A DNA stretch of 64,000 nt from Arachis hypogaea (GCF_003086295.3 NC_092051.1:8300810-8364809); one strand, 5' to 3'; positions 33,950-47,607 are shown, counted from the stretch's first letter. The notes: generated by a model from the letters alone, not told the origin. Program-made: numbers and translations.

Positions 33950-36804
33950 TGTTTCATCATGTGAATTTAGGAAATAGATTGTGTCCAGTTTTTTCAATAT
34001 TTGAGAAAATATAGTGTGATCTCTCACTATTAATTTTATAAATGGGACCAAAATTAAATATAAAAAAGATAATAATAAAGAGTGAAAGATCACAATTAAC
34101 ACCATCTAATTTTTTTTCACTGAAAAAGATCCACTTCCGTAAATTTATTGTTTTTATTGACTAACAAGAACATTGGAAGTGTATTGTGCCAAAAACGAAA
34201 GTCAACTCAAAGTCCTTTTATTGTCGCCCACGTGACCTGCACGTGATACTCAAGTGGGCAAGTGTTGTCGAGCTTGTATATTTAGCAAATAAAAACAAAA
34301 ATAAAACTGTGTATAAATAGTGATGGATTTTGAAAAGTTTGATATGGTGCAACAATAATAAAATGAAAACAGTTGAGCTAATAATTTAGTAGTTAAATTT
34401 TTTACGATAATCATCATAAAGAAGCAAAAAATAATTTGTCTAAATAGTCTAAATTTATTTTATTTAATATATATTTATTATAAGATACATAAAAAAAATA
34501 AAAAATAAAAAACTTTGACAATTTTTAATTAATATATTTTTTTGTTATCAAATATTTCTAAATTTTTTATATTTTATGTTATTTGAACCCACGGAGTTGT
34601 ATATATGTTATAGTTGACATACATAAAAGAAAGTAAATTAAATTAGAAAACAGCTAATAATTATTTATCATATAATTAATTTAATTAATGTTGAGACAGA
34701 CTAATATTATACATATCAATAATGAGTCAAATGATTGTAAATTTGTAACTAAGAAGTGCATGTTAATTTCTTCATATATAGATAATAGATTATTGTAAAA
34801 TAAGCAATATTTGAAGATAATTATATATATGATGAGGATTATATTAATTAAAAATAAATAAAATATCGATGACTTGAATTAATTTAAAGTATATTCCTTT
34901 TCATCAGCCGTTATTCTGTAACCCCCTATCCATACATATCGACTTGAATCAATTTCTTTTCATTGCCGAATCTAGCTTTAGAAAACAATCAATTATTATT
35001 CAAAGCAAAATCGGATTAAAACTCTGACAAATATAATGAGAAATGACACTAATAATATAATATATATAAACCCACGACCACAGTGTCACATGAGAGCCAC
35101 GTGGGCATGCCTTCATACACATTTGGCTCCAAATGCAATACCATCATATAACTTTTTGTGTCCCCTCTCTTAATCAATCAATTAACTAACTCTATCTGCT
35201 TTCAGAGATAAGGGTGGTATGCAAGAAATATTCTAATTTTTTTTATTTTGCTCAGTATATATTTTAAAATTTAATTTTAATATATAGTGAATATAAAAAA
35301 AAATTATATACATATATTTAATTGGTATAATTATTATACCAATAAAAATATTTACAATATCAATATAGTTCATAAAAATTAAGATTATATTTTAATATAT
35401 CTAAATTTTTTTCTACTCCTAACTCTAATTTTAGTCATATGTATATTTTAAAGTTTAATTTTAATATATTATTAATATAAAAATTTATATACATATATTT
35501 AATTATATATTATTACACAAATAAAAATACTTATTCTTTGAATCCATTACGGAAATAATTATTTATAAAATTAATTTAATTGGATAATTTGTAAAAAAAA
35601 AATGTAATATCAATAGTACATAAAAATCAATATTATATTTTAATATATCAATTTATTTTTGAGATTTAGATTCCTTCACCTTAACATCATTTATGTAAAA
35701 TCATTAAAAAAATTTATGAGTATAATTAAAAGATCGACTTCGGTTCTTAATTTTAACATACTTGTTGATAATCATTTTGATTTGTTGTTCATTATCCAAA
35801 TGCATGTGATGATTTTTTATATTAGAGACTAAAATCACTATTGGTTTCTAATTATTAAACTCTATATGCTCAAAGAGAATAGAATAATAATTTGATTTTG
35901 TTCTCATTATTAAGACATAAACTAATAATAAGCAATCTAAAATCAGTCTTTTTATTATTTAAAGTTGTAACAAAACCACCATATATATATATAAATTAAA
36001 TATAAAACAACTAATATAATTTTAGTTATATATATAATCAATAAAAATAGACTAATTTTTTTTCTAACATATACATCTACATTTAAATGTTCAAAAATAC
36101 TATTTGATACGTATATATAGTTGATTGGCTATAGTCTTAGCTTGTTAAAAAGATCCTATATGAGAGTGGAATTTGGTGTGCATTTATCTATAAGCATGAA
36201 GTACTCAAATATGGATATAGAGATATAAAATTATGTTAATAGAGGAGATATGAATATAAATATTATATTAAACAATATTAATAAAAAATACAACTTATTT
36301 TTTTATTATTTTTATCAATTTTTTATTAGTATATTTTTTTCTTAAAATTTTTACATGAAAAAAATTATAGTAAATTAGACTTTTTCTTCATTAGTGAAAA
36401 AAAAAAAAACTTTACAGCACAAAGATAGTAGCATAAAATTTAGTCATGATTCAAGTCAATTAGAGCCTGAAAAGAAACCATATGATAAGCTATGCAAGCA
36501 ATTTTATAGCATTGTTAAAGTAGTTGCTGTATTCGAAGAATTTATCGAGATCGTACATTGTATATTTGACTAAGTTTGAGTTATGTTCTTGGAACCAAAG
36601 GCTTTTACAATGAACAATATAGATAATGGACATTTAAATGAGATAGATGAAAATGCAAATAGTTTAAAGAGAGATCCACAATCCTCAACAAGTATCACAA
36701 AAAAATCGAACTAATAAGAAAAGACTTTAATTTTCCGTAAAAAAAAAAATTGTTAAACAAGGTAAGAAAAAGAAATTTTAAATTACTAATACCAAAAAAT
36801 ATAC

Positions 36805-36862
<58 letters not shown>

Positions 36863-37540
36863 GGGAATAGAAAAATTAGGTGTCTAATTCCTGTTTTTTC
36901 ATCTTAATCCTATTAATAAAGAGTAACTGATATAATTTTTTATTTTAAAAAAGGTCAAAAAAAAATAAATTACCAATTAATTTTTTTTCATTCCTGTTGC
37001 AGTTATTTTTTTATTTTACGCATAACTTTCTATCATTTTGTCTTCTTTTTTATTTCATTCTCGATCTTCTTTCATGTCTTTATTTATTTTTATTAATTTT
37101 TTTATCTTTCTGTTTTCCATTTATTAGATTAATTAGGTATTACTTTAATCCTACAAAAAATTCCTTCATTTTTATGATAACTATAAAAAAAAAGTGGTTA
37201 TAACCTCTTAACAATTTGTGGTAATACGAAAGATGTTTATTTACACTGAAGTAAGATACAATAAAAAAAATTGAAAGTAAATGGAGAATATATTTTTTGT
37301 ATTCATATGATTTACATAAAAAATTAAGAATGAAGCATTTTTAAGAAGAAAAAAAAAGGTATACTTTAAAAGGGATGAAGACAAAGAAAAAAAAAAAATC
37401 TTAATTTATATGATTTAGTACTCACTATGTACTCTCTGATATACTATACTCTAACTTAGAATTTGATCTCAACTTTTTGTAACTGATATGGTTGAATAAT
37501 TTTTTAATAATATTCATTTTTGTAGGAGTGGATACATCAT
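33950..37540. other. AT-rich intergenic DNA
   Basis: No coding region is seen. G-box cores (CACGTG) occur as a close pair at about 34229 and 34240, and again near 35098, without an adjacent gene. A (TA)22 microsatellite lies at 36811-36854. Confidence 0.55.
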
Positions 37541-37865
37541 AGTTTGCAGGTACTGTGACTCGAAAATCCCTGTAACGAAGCTTGCCATTGTTCGGCTAAC
37601 ATATGCCAGAACAAAAACAGATTAAAAGCATCTTCTGCTACAATAATTTTACCCGTCAGAATAAGACATGGAAATGCAAAACACATCATTGCGGCAACAA
37701 ATTATGTAGTTGCCGGAAGAATATTATATGGTGCAGTAATCGTTGTTCTTGCGGGGTAAACTGAACTGTGTGAACAGAGAGCAGAAGATGCTCTGAAATT
37801 CTTGTAGCCGCAAATCTTGATGTTGTTGACCATGCTCTTGAAGACAATATAGCTGAATGATAGAG
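37541..37865 (+). other. GC-richer segment with small Cys-rich reading frames
   Basis: A frame from ATG at 37602 to TGA gives about 54 residues with ten cysteines (pattern includes WKCKTHHCG, LCSC, WCSNRCSCG). A second frame just upstream also carries clustered cysteines (CNEACHCSANIC), as if one Cys-rich coding exon had been shifted. I do not recognise the family. It could be a decayed exon of a small secreted or zinc-binding protein, or chance. Confidence 0.3.
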
Positions 37866-38924
37866 AAGTTTGTTTTGATTAGAGGTTAAAGTTAGTAATA
37901 ATACTTACCTTATAACCATAGTTAATTTATTTATCATATTGAATTAGGTTTTAGTAAGGTTAATTTTCTAATAGCTATAAATAATGGATAACAATATGTA
38001 CTCTCAGTTACTCTGTGATTTTTTTTCAATTTTAGGTTTTGTATTTGTTTATACGACAAATTCACTTTGTCTGAATCTTCTTCTTTCACTTAATCTTATT
38101 TTCTTCAATAAAATTCAACCCAGATCACGATTTTATCACACACAATGCAAAAACATAAATCAAAATCAGAAAATGAAAGCGCGCCAAGAACTCAGAAAAT
38201 GAATTTTTAATTTCATAACGAAGGCGTCGTGTACTATTTATACCTAATGTGTTTAATGAAATGCTCATATTTCTAAATATTTTGATGTGAATACGATAAT
38301 TAATATAAATATGTATTATGTTAAGTAATTTAACAAAGTATGTTTTTTGTATTAAAATTTTTAAGTTTTATTTTGATTTAGTTTTGTTCTGTAAATTTTA
38401 AATTTGCATAAAAAGTATATTTAGCAGTTGATTTTTAAAAAGTTTAGAACTAATTTAATAATTTTATAAAGGATAATTTTTAATATAAACAATTGATTTT
38501 TAGTTGTCAATTATTATTATTAGATTGATTCTTAATTTTTTAAAAATTCAACTCCAAAGAGTATATTTAATGTAAATAAAAAAAAATTTAAGAATATTTT
38601 TAAAATTTTTTATAAATTTTAAAAATAAAAAAATATATTTTACCTTTTAATAAAAAGTATTAAATCATTTAACAATTTTATTTACGAAGATATTTTTATA
38701 TGAGTAATTATCTTAAAAGTAATAATTTTAAAAAAATTTACAGTAAAAAAGCTAAGATTGAATAGAAAATATAAATAAACTATTTTAAATTTTTTATATA
38801 TTAATTACGAAAAATAAAAAAGATATATTTTTAGTCTTTTATTTAAAAGAACGATTCAAGTAAGGCTAATTTGTAATTTCCCATTTGTTTATAGTCACAA
38901 AAAATTGAAAAAATACTTTAATCA

Positions 38925-39127
38925 TTTGTGGAAGATAGGAAGACGATGATGCAAAATGATAAAGTAATTGAGAAAAAATATTTTATAGATGTTCTTCTCG
39001 GATTAGAGGATGTGATGAATGATCGAAAACTGAAGGATGAAGACATTGTTAATTTGTTGCTGGTGTTGTTAATAGCTGGTCAATCATACATCTTACAAAA
39101 AATCCACTTGCCTTCAACAAAGCCAAG
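38925..39127 (+). pseudogene. Cytochrome P450 exon fragment (CYP88-like)
   Basis: The translation YFIDVLLGLEDVMNDRKLKD then EDIVNLLLVLLIAGQ matches the I-helix region of CYP85-clan P450s, where AGHES is usual. Here His is replaced by Gln and about a dozen residues are missing. The sequence resumes as ILQKNPLAFNKAK only if one base is added in an A-run near 39097-39102, which is six long where seven would keep frame. The fragment ends at a plausible donor (AAG|GTAATT) at 39127. No heme-binding exon was found nearby. It is a deleted and frameshifted relic of a CYP88-type enzyme, the family that includes kaurenoic acid and triterpene oxidases. Confidence 0.65.
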
Positions 39128-42070
39128 GTAATTAGATAATCCAGCAAGCAATGTATAGAGATTAGAATAATTCTTAGAAGAATCAAATTGGATTAGCGGA
39201 GTATATATAAAACAAGTAGAGTTTGTTTAATATTATTATTAGAAAAATATATAGAATCAATTACAAATCAGTTAAGAATGGAATAACTTAATTAATTATA
39301 AATATAGTAATTAATTTTATTTATTTATGATTTAAAATATTGGTTATTAAATGTTTTACCACATTCAAATTAGGAGGAGATACGTTCAGTATCATTGCAA
39401 CGTGAATCATGGAAACTAATTCAATTAGCTTCCGTCTCTTCACTCTCCTTCCCTCTCCAAATACCTAAAACATGATAAATCAGAAAACAGATTTAGAATC
39501 ATCCAATTTACAAAAAAAAAAAAACATCCTAATACCTAGTATAAATACCATCCACATAGAAGTTTTGGATTCATCCAAAGGTATTTGACTGATCTTTTGC
39601 TGGAACCATCTTGGTTCTTAACATTATTATTGTTATTATTATTATTATTAAAATATTTTATTATCACATAATTGATTGTTATGTTTTTTTAGCCACTTTT
39701 AAAATTATCTTTCGAATTGAGCATTACCTCTGACCAACCAAACACAACCAATTTTAAATATAATATATTTTTATGGAATATAATGTGTTATATATGGGTG
39801 GTATGGGATGATGATATTGATTATGTATCATTATTCTTAAAAGTTGTAGGGATACATGATATATGTAGATACAGTGGGCAATGCCGACTAATAAAGGTGA
39901 GAAAGAAAATTGGGTAAGAGGAATTGAAGGAGATGGAGTTAGCACAATGACAATAGAATAGGGTATGATGGGTATCTAATTAATTAATATAGCGTTGGGA
40001 ATGCACATGGGAGGTAGATCATGAACATGTGTAAAGGCAGCTTTCCATGTGGAGATCCATTGATCAATTTGTAATATTCCTACGTCAATGTGGGGTTAAT
40101 TGCCACTTGAGGCATTATATTAACTTCACCATGACTCGGATACCATCCATATCTTACAACTTTTCACATAAAAGCTCTTCTACCTTAGACACACACAACA
40201 ACAACGTTAACAACTCAAGATACACATGCTTTCCATCCTTGTTTTTTTTCTAATTTTAGAGCCACATTTTTTTCATTCGGGGTAAGTGTATCAATGTATT
40301 TGAGATACTATAGGTACGATTCTCCTCTTTTCTTTTTCTTTCTTCATTTTCCCTCTCGGAAGAAGCAACATACCCAACTCAAAGCAAAAAAAAAAAAAAA
40401 GATATTATAGTCATAAAGCAGAAATTCACACCTCATACCACATTAGTAGGGTGTTATATGTAATAACGATTCTTATTTTCATTTCATATATTTTTTTTTT
40501 CATTTTAATGTGTATACTACTTAAGAAACTCAAAATTAATAACTAATTACAATTTTTAATATCAAAATAACATTATTTAATATCTAATTTACAGTGTGAA
40601 TATAGTTCATTATTTATTATATATGCTTAATATCATATCATATATATGAAAAAAATGATCTAACAGAAACTATACTAAATTGTCAAAAACTCAAAATAAT
40701 AAATATGTTGATAAAAGAATATAAAATAGATCTATCATGCGATTATATACCATAGATAGTGAATTATCATTTAGTTTCCAAAGATTACCGAAGTAAATCC
40801 CATATTTCAAATACTGATAAGATAAAAAAAATAAAAATATTTGATCACAAAAAAAATAATTAGAACGTATTTTATTTAATATTTATTAATTTTAATAATA
40901 ATTTATAAATAAATGTTAAATAAAATAAATTCGGACTATTTTTTTGTTTTCTTAGTATTATCAGGAACAAAAAAAAGAAAGAAAAAATTGTGTGCCTCAT
41001 GTCATGTATGCTATTTTTTCCATTAATGGTAATAACTGCTATTTATACCGATTATCTTTGAGGGGTTGGCTACTAGACATGCAAGTTGGAGATTGATGGC
41101 CATGGCGGGTCTCTTTCTTAAATATTCACAAGATTTTCATCGCATTCCCATGCATGAATGTTTCTTCTATTCTATCAAATAATGCTAAATGTGAAACCTA
41201 TGCAATACTTGGCCAATTTGCTTAAACTACTACTTACCAATATTTTGTTATCATAGAGAGAAAAAAAAGGTTTTGAGTAGTACATATTCCATGCATGGAT
41301 TTTATGTGCGTTCTTCAAATCCTATTCACATTCATGAACCCAGGGATTCCATCATTTTCACGCACACACGTAAAGAAAATTGCGTTCACTTATTTATATT
41401 TCAAACTTTTTTATTTAGTTATTCTTTTATTTTTTTTTTATTTTACCTTACATTATTTAAAAGTTTTGGCACCTGAATAATACTATAACGAAAAGTAAAG
41501 TTTTGATAAAAAAAAATAAAAAATATTTTTTATTTTAATAAAAATTAAAGCTCACATTTTTTTAATATATATATAATTCTACTCTTAAAAAAAGTCTTAC
41601 CCAAAATATTAGAAATCATATATCATTTCCAAAATAAAAAAAGAGATTAAAAATTTAGGTGTAATTAATTTTAAATAAATTTATAAATAAAAATCGTTAA
41701 ATAATTTGATAAATTTAATTAAATTATTATTTAATTATTTTTAATTATCAATTTTACATATAATTAACTGTACTTACTTGAATTTTGAAAAAAAAAATAA
41801 AAAACACCGAGTGTTTTATTTTTCTCCCTACGAGACAAACCTAAGTTGCTTGCTTACGTGGAACACCATCTGAAACAACATTGGTAATTGACTTATTGTC
41901 ACGTGTGACAACAGAGAACTGCACTTATTCATAAAGGTAAAAATATTCTTAGTATCTATCCCAACAAAAGTAGTAGTTATCCGGGTTTTTTTTTAATAAG
42001 AAATATATATTAAATCTTAAAACAAAAAAAAGTTATTATGGAAACTTGTGCACTTATTAAGATTCTTTGT
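39128..42070. other. AT-rich intergenic DNA upstream of the UGT
   Basis: No gene is visible. The near-palindrome ttgtcacgtgtgacaa at 41896-41911 contains a G-box (CACGTG) about 270 bases before the UGT start codon and may be a bZIP/bHLH site. Confidence 0.5.
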
Positions 42071-42077
42071 TTTCATC

Positions 42078-42085
42078 TATAAATA
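42078..42085 (+). promoter_or_regulatory. TATA box of the UGT gene
   Basis: TATAAATA lies 94 bases before the start codon, giving a transcription start near 42110 and a short CT-rich leader. Confidence 0.7.
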
Positions 42086-42171
42086 CCCAGAGAAATAGCA
42101 CCCCAAATGTGACATAATATAATCAAACAAACACAATTACCTAACTTTCTTTTTCTCTCTCTCCCCCTCAA

Positions 42172-43650
42172 ATGGCATCATCCAGCTGCCAAACATCACC
42201 AACTGCCACTAACTACAACTCCACCACAAAAGCCCACCACCAGGCCCAAAAGGCCCACCACCAACACGATGTCGTCGTGGTGGTGGTTCCATTCCCGGCC
42301 CAAGGGCACCTCAACCAACTCCTCCACCTCTCACGCATCATCCTCTCCTACAACATCCCGGTCCACTTCGTCGGAACTCCAATCCACAACCGCCAAGCCC
42401 TCACGCGCCTCCATGGATGGGAGTGGGACCCACGCTCCGTGCTCAACTTCCATGACTTCAAGGTCCCTCCTTTTCCCTCTCCTCCGCCTGATCCCAATGC
42501 ACTCCGTCAAACCCATTCAAACTTCCCCTCCCACCTCCTCCCTTCATTCCAAACCGCCGCCATGCACCTCCGCGAACCAGTTCGATCTTTGTTGTCTTCC
42601 ATCTCCTCCGTCGCCAGAAGAGTCGTCGTGATCCACGACTCCCTTATGGCCTCCGTCGTCCAAGACGCCGTACACTTATCGAACTGTGAAAGCTACACTT
42701 TCCACAGCGTCTCCGCCTTCACCATGTTCTTCTACTTCTGGAACGTTATGGGAACACCCATGCTTCAATCTTCCATAGCCTCTCACATACCTCAAGTTCC
42801 TTCTCTTGAAGGTTGCTTCACTACCCAGTTCGTTGATTTCATAAGTTCCCAATACGAGTTCCATAAGTTCAGCAGTGGAACCATTTACAACACTACCAGA
42901 GCCATTGAAGGTCCTTACATGGACCTCATAGAGCGTATGGTTAGTTACAAGACTCACTGGGCTCTGGGACCCTTCAACCCTTTGATACCTTCGTCTACAA
43001 GTAACAACAACAAGCACCCTTGCATGGATTGGCTTGATGAACAAGAAGATAATTCAGTGCTGTATGTTTCGTTTGGAACAACAACAGCATTCAAAGAGGA
43101 ACAAATCATGGAGCTGGCAATTGGGTTGGAAGGAAGCAAGCAGAAGTTTCTTTGGGTTCTAAGAGATGCAGACAAAGGAGACGTGTTCAAAGAAGATGGA
43201 AAGAGAGAGGTGAAGGTTCCAAAGGGGTTCGAAGAACGAGTGAAAGGGATGGGAATGGTGGTTAGGGATTGGGCGCCACAGTTGGAAATATTAGGGCACC
43301 GTGCAACGGGTGGGTTTATGAGTCATTGTGGTTGGAATTCGTGCATGGAGAGCATAACAATGGGGGTGCCAATTGCCACGTGGCCTATGCATTCGGATCA
43401 ACCGAGGAACAGGGTGCTGGTGACGGAGGTGCTTAGGATTGGGCTGGTGGTGAAGGATTGGAGCCACAGGGATGAGGTGGTGGCGGCTTCGGCGGTGGAA
43501 GATGCGGTGAGGAGGTTGATGGCGACGGAAGAGGGAGAAGCAATGAGAGAAAGAGCCATGAAGTTGATGAATGCGATCCACAAGTCCAAAGATGAAGGTG
43601 GTGTTTCTCGTGTCGAAATTGACTCTTTCATTGCTCATATAACTAGATGA
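42172..43650 (+). CDS. Zeatin O-glucosyltransferase-like UDP-glycosyltransferase
   Basis: A single-exon, 492-residue family-1 glycosyltransferase. After a low-complexity Ser/Thr/His/Gln N-terminus, PFPAQGHLNQLLHLS carries the catalytic His46, and Asp156 (VIHDS) could complete the dyad. The C-terminal plant PSPG box spans residues 367-410, from WAPQLEILGH through SHCGWNSCMES to WPMHSDQ. The closing Gln is typical of UDP-glucose users. The GHLNQ and HSDQPRN motifs and overall layout resemble the zeatin O-glucosyltransferase (UGT93) group, which conjugates the side-chain hydroxyl of cytokinins in the cytosol. Other hydroxylated acceptors such as abscisate-like or phenolic compounds cannot be excluded. 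The CDS is GC-rich compared with its flanks. No lesion is seen. Confidence 0.9.
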   Translation: MASSSCQTSPTATNYNSTTKAHHQAQKAHHQHDVVVVVVPFPAQGHLNQLLHLSRIILSYNIPVHFVGTPIHNRQALTRLHGWEWDPRSVLNFHDFKVPPFPSPPPDPNALRQTHSNFPSHLLPSFQTAAMHLREPVRSLLSSISSVARRVVVIHDSLMASVVQDAVHLSNCESYTFHSVSAFTMFFYFWNVMGTPMLQSSIASHIPQVPSLEGCFTTQFVDFISSQYEFHKFSSGTIYNTTRAIEGPYMDLIERMVSYKTHWALGPFNPLIPSSTSNNNKHPCMDWLDEQEDNSVLYVSFGTTTAFKEEQIMELAIGLEGSKQKFLWVLRDADKGDVFKEDGKREVKVPKGFEERVKGMGMVVRDWAPQLEILGHRATGGFMSHCGWNSCMESITMGVPIATWPMHSDQPRNRVLVTEVLRIGLVVKDWSHRDEVVAASAVEDAVRRLMATEEGEAMRERAMKLMNAIHKSKDEGGVSRVEIDSFIAHITR

Positions 43651-43845
43651 TCCACATACTTTTATTTTCTTCTTTTTTTTCTTTCTTTTTTTCCTTTTTC
43701 TTTTATATATATATAGGTTTGATTGGATTAATCTAGGGTTCCAGATAAGTCCCTATAAAAAAATGTATGTAAAGAAATTGGAGTACGTCATCCAACTAAT
43801 TAACCAAATCTTATATATCTAGCAATCACCTTGTATGTAAAAAAA

Positions 43846-44460
43846 ATTAATAGTAATAAGTTATTAAATATGATTTAATTTTTTAAAAATTTATTTAATA
43901 TTTAATCTAATATAAATAAAATCTAGTTTAACTTAAATATTAATGATTTCTAATATTTTTCTAATATTTAAAAAGTAAGTAACAATATTAAAAAAAATAA
44001 AAAGATATTATTACTAATATTTTTTAATTAAATAAAATTTTTTAAATTCCATAAAGTTAATTTTTTTTCTTTTTATGAGGGTCCTTTTTGATTTATTTGG
44101 TATTAATTTTTTCTGTTTCAACTACTACAATTGAGAGTTCTTTTTCAGCTATGAATATTGTGAAGAATAATTCAGAAACAAAATAAAAGATAAATTTCTT
44201 ACTAATTGTCTTTTAATTATATTGAAAAGAAAATTGTTGAAAAATTTGACACAAATTCTATTATCGATGAATTTTATGAAACGAAAAATCGACCATTTCG
44301 TTAATAAAAAGTACATATATATTTTTTGTACTTTAAAATATATTCTCTATCATTATATTTTTATAATGTATTTTATATTATATAATTTTTTGTATAATTT
44401 TTTTAATATTATATATGTTATTGGCCCCCATGATACTATTTTTGGATTCGTCCCTGTATC
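43846..44460 (+). mobile_element. Decayed hAT transposase 3'-end element, copy 1
   Basis: Broken frames recover the hAT dimerisation region (SVSTTTIESSFSAMNIVKN, then KDKFLTNCLL, then DEFYE), as in TTF/MYM-type hAT transposases. Frameshifts and stops prevent translation. The same non-coding and coding sequence occurs reversed at 59,192-59,712. The two share several lesions, including the stop after the NNS codons. This copy has an extra insert of about 80 bp near 43,890-43,970. Confidence 0.7.
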
Positions 44461-45813
44461 TAGCAACATTCATTTTTTTTTTCATTTTAAATTTTTATAT
44501 TAAGAGCAACAAAAATATTATTTGTATACTAAATAATTAAACATCAATTATTAAATTAGTTGTTATATATATAAATATATAATTTTTAATTTATTTTTAA
44601 TGTATGTTTTATATTTTAATAATTTTTTATATGAATGGTTGATTTGTAGTGTTCATATATAATGGTTGAGAAATCAAATACAATTGGGATCTTCTTCCTG
44701 TTTACAATGAAATAATATTGTCATAGTTTATAATTTTAGCATTAACTTAATTACTTAAAAAACATAAAAGTTAAAGAAACAAACATTGATAAAGACAAAA
44801 ATGAGAATAACAACATTTTGAACATGAACATGCATGAAAGACTTCAAATTCGAAAATTTAGAGACATGACACAACTCAAGATAATATGTGTTGGATATTC
44901 GAATTTTATCTTATATATAAAGCAATTATTTACCAACAAAAATCTTTTAAATAAAACTAAAATCTACAACGAATTAATCTGTCATGTTAAAAAATACTGT
45001 AAAAACCAAAAATAAATCAGATTGCTTAGATGACGTATGTATAGGTTACGGTGCAATATGTGGATAATGGATTTTTTTTTTCAATTAATATTGTCACATG
45101 TAATTTTTTTTTAATTAAATAAAAAATTTGAAAATATCTATTTACGTTTTGTGGAATGGAGGACCGAAGAATAGTAGATTGACGGCAACATTATTGAGTG
45201 CTTAAAGTCAATAGAAACGTAGAGATTTGTCTTCTTTTTGTACACGTAAAACCTATATTTCTTTAAATCAATAATTTTATTGGATAATTATTTTAATCCA
45301 AATGTGATGCGCGTACAACAAATTAATTAACGGGTAAATCGTGCCTGTATCATGTGATACTGACTTTCAATAAATTGACCCATTAGTCATTAGTTTAGTT
45401 TTCCACTTGGAGCAGAAAAGTATTCCACTTGGAGCAGAAAAGTATAAGTATATGGAACTGGTTCCCATTTTTTTTCATGATAATTGAAAGGAGAATAAGA
45501 TATTGGCCATGTTTTTATTCATTTAATTTTTAATTTCAATAGCAATATTTTTCATTGATTAAAAAATGCTCCACATTTTGCAATATTTTTCATTATTTAA
45601 CAAGGACCTTTTTCTTTTTGGACAAGAATAGGGATCTAAAACTATTCAAACATCTGGTACAAAAAAGGCCAAACACAATCACTCCAATAAACATAACCTA
45701 CAACTACATATTTACAATATTAGTGTACCACTTGATACATGTTAGAAACTTTAATAAATAGCTACAAGCAAAAAGTGTGATTCTCTTGTAGCAATCCTTG
45801 TTTCTCAACTTTT
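44461..45813. other. AT-rich intergenic DNA
   Basis: No gene is recognised. A perfect 22-bp tandem duplication (ttccacttggagcagaaaag plus ta) lies at 45401-45422 and 45423-45444. The end of the region holds the 3' UTR of the minus-strand SEN54 gene. Confidence 0.6.
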
Positions 45814-47360
45814 TCAGGGTAGAAGAGGAAGTTCCACCTTCTCAAAGGAAAAGAAACTGACCCGTCCCTCCGTGACTAAGCCAATCTTCAAAGGAAGGCC
45901 ACCACATTGTTTTTCAAGAGCTTCTGTTTCTGCTTTAGATGGTGGATCACCCCTAACAGATATGCACACATTAATATTACAAATTCCAAATCAGATAAAA
46001 GAAAAAGTTTATTAATAGTCCATAAGGATCAAACAAATTAATATAGATAGGTAACTTCATGAGCTAGTCCTATGTTCTTATTCTCCTAGGACAACACAAT
46101 CATCAATTGCTATCAAGCAAATTTACAAACAACAACCATATATATAGAGTTAGAGACAATTTTCAATCAGAGAAGCTACAAACATATCAGCTCTTTATTC
46201 AGTCCCATAATTACATGCATTATGCAATACAACTTGTTTGTGGCAATATATAAGTGTATCTGTTTGAGTGAATGCGAAAATACATGTCATGGTATGCTTG
46301 AATACTTGAAGTCATGTTCTGAATTACTCCACTACCTAAATACCCTAGAGTATAGCAGTTCATGATATCTAACAAATCAAGTTTCTTAACTCTGAAGTAG
46401 AAACATACTGCAATATGAGAAATAGTAATTACCGAGATAAGTATAGCAGAAAACTAGGATCACCCGGGGAAGACTTCCTAAACCTACTGTTTGGAAGATA
46501 AACATCGAAATCTGGCCTTAAACCATTAATCTGCATCTCACTTAATAACTTATTGATGGAAAGCTCGGATTTGGAGCTCATCAAGTCTACTCCTTGTTCG
46601 GTTTCTTCGGCAACATCAACAGCCTTATGGGAACTTTTAATTCCCTTCAAACTCCAAGCAACGCCGTGCCGCCCAACTATGTAGCCAAGTGACTTGAGGT
46701 GCCTGTAAACCTCAAACATCTCCCAGCAACACTCACTCTTACCTCCAGCAATCTTTTCATACATATCCATTAGGGACATGCTTCTTTCACAATCATCTAA
46801 GAGATCTAAGGCTCCTATCTCCATCAAATACCTGCCAAAGTAAACATCGTTACGCACAATGAATGCACTATTGTAACAATTACCTTTCTAATACATTATA
46901 AAATCTGCATATAATCGATATATTTTTAATGCATGTAAATCATATTCTTAATTCAATGATGTAACAAAGTAATTAGTTTCTCTTCGGGTAACAACAAAGA
47001 GGGTGCATATCACCTACAAAGACTCCTCAATGGAAGAATAAACCTTGCCACTTCGAACTATCCCAGTTGTGACCCATGTTTTGCCACGATTTTCAATGAC
47101 TTCAGCCATTCCCATCTCATCATTCCAAACAGCTTTGGATTTCACGTATCTGCTAATTTGTAAATTAAATTAAAAATCAAAGAATTCACTTGAGTATTCT
47201 CACAAGTATATACTACATATCAAGGAAGAAAAGACCTGAACTGTAACTTGGTGGTGGAACTGGAGGAAAAGGCACTCTCATTATCATCTTCATCACTTGC
47301 ATTTTGCAAGTAGACCTCATCGTCGGTGGAAGAAGGTTCCTCAAATGACTTGGTTTCCAT
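45814..47360 (-). CDS. SEN54: tRNA-splicing endonuclease subunit Sen54
   Basis: Four minus-strand exons join in frame: 47360-47236, 47149-47018, 46831-46433 and 45952-45814, giving 264 residues. All introns are GT-AG; the second uses donor TTT|GTAGGTG. The start METKSFEEPSS is followed by an acidic Ser/Asp/Glu stretch. Then comes the conserved Sen54 N-terminal domain (SKAVWNDEMGMAEVIENRGK, YLMEIGALDLLDD, and CWEMFEVYRHLKSLGYIVGR). The C-terminal part (FDVYLPNSRFRKSSPG, then CGGLPLKIGLVTEGRVSFF) matches the usual end. Sen54 is a structural subunit of the nuclear tRNA intron endonuclease, pairing with Sen2. Its upstream region is filled with repeats up to the divergent p32-like gene, so a distant untranslated first exon is possible. 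The product looks intact. Confidence 0.9.
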
Positions 47361-47607
47361 GTATCAAAAGCTGTAATTGTTACAAGAATAAGAATAACAT
47401 GGTTTTGCCGCAAAAAATTTTCAGTTATTGGGTGAGACATTTATACAAACAGATAGAGGCAATGTTAGCGCCACAGTTGTGAATGTGATACCTACGCTAA
47501 TTACTATTTCTCTACGGGCTAACACTTCACAGAACAAAATCATAAATATGGAGTTATAACTTAAAAGGTTCCAAAACCAGAAATAAGCAAGAGTTAACAG
47601 AACCAAG

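Noticed and set aside
47213..47440. 75-codon minus-strand ORF over SEN54 exon 1
   Set aside because: It is a different frame from the Sen54 product; the exon 1 frame from 47360 splices correctly and matches the family.
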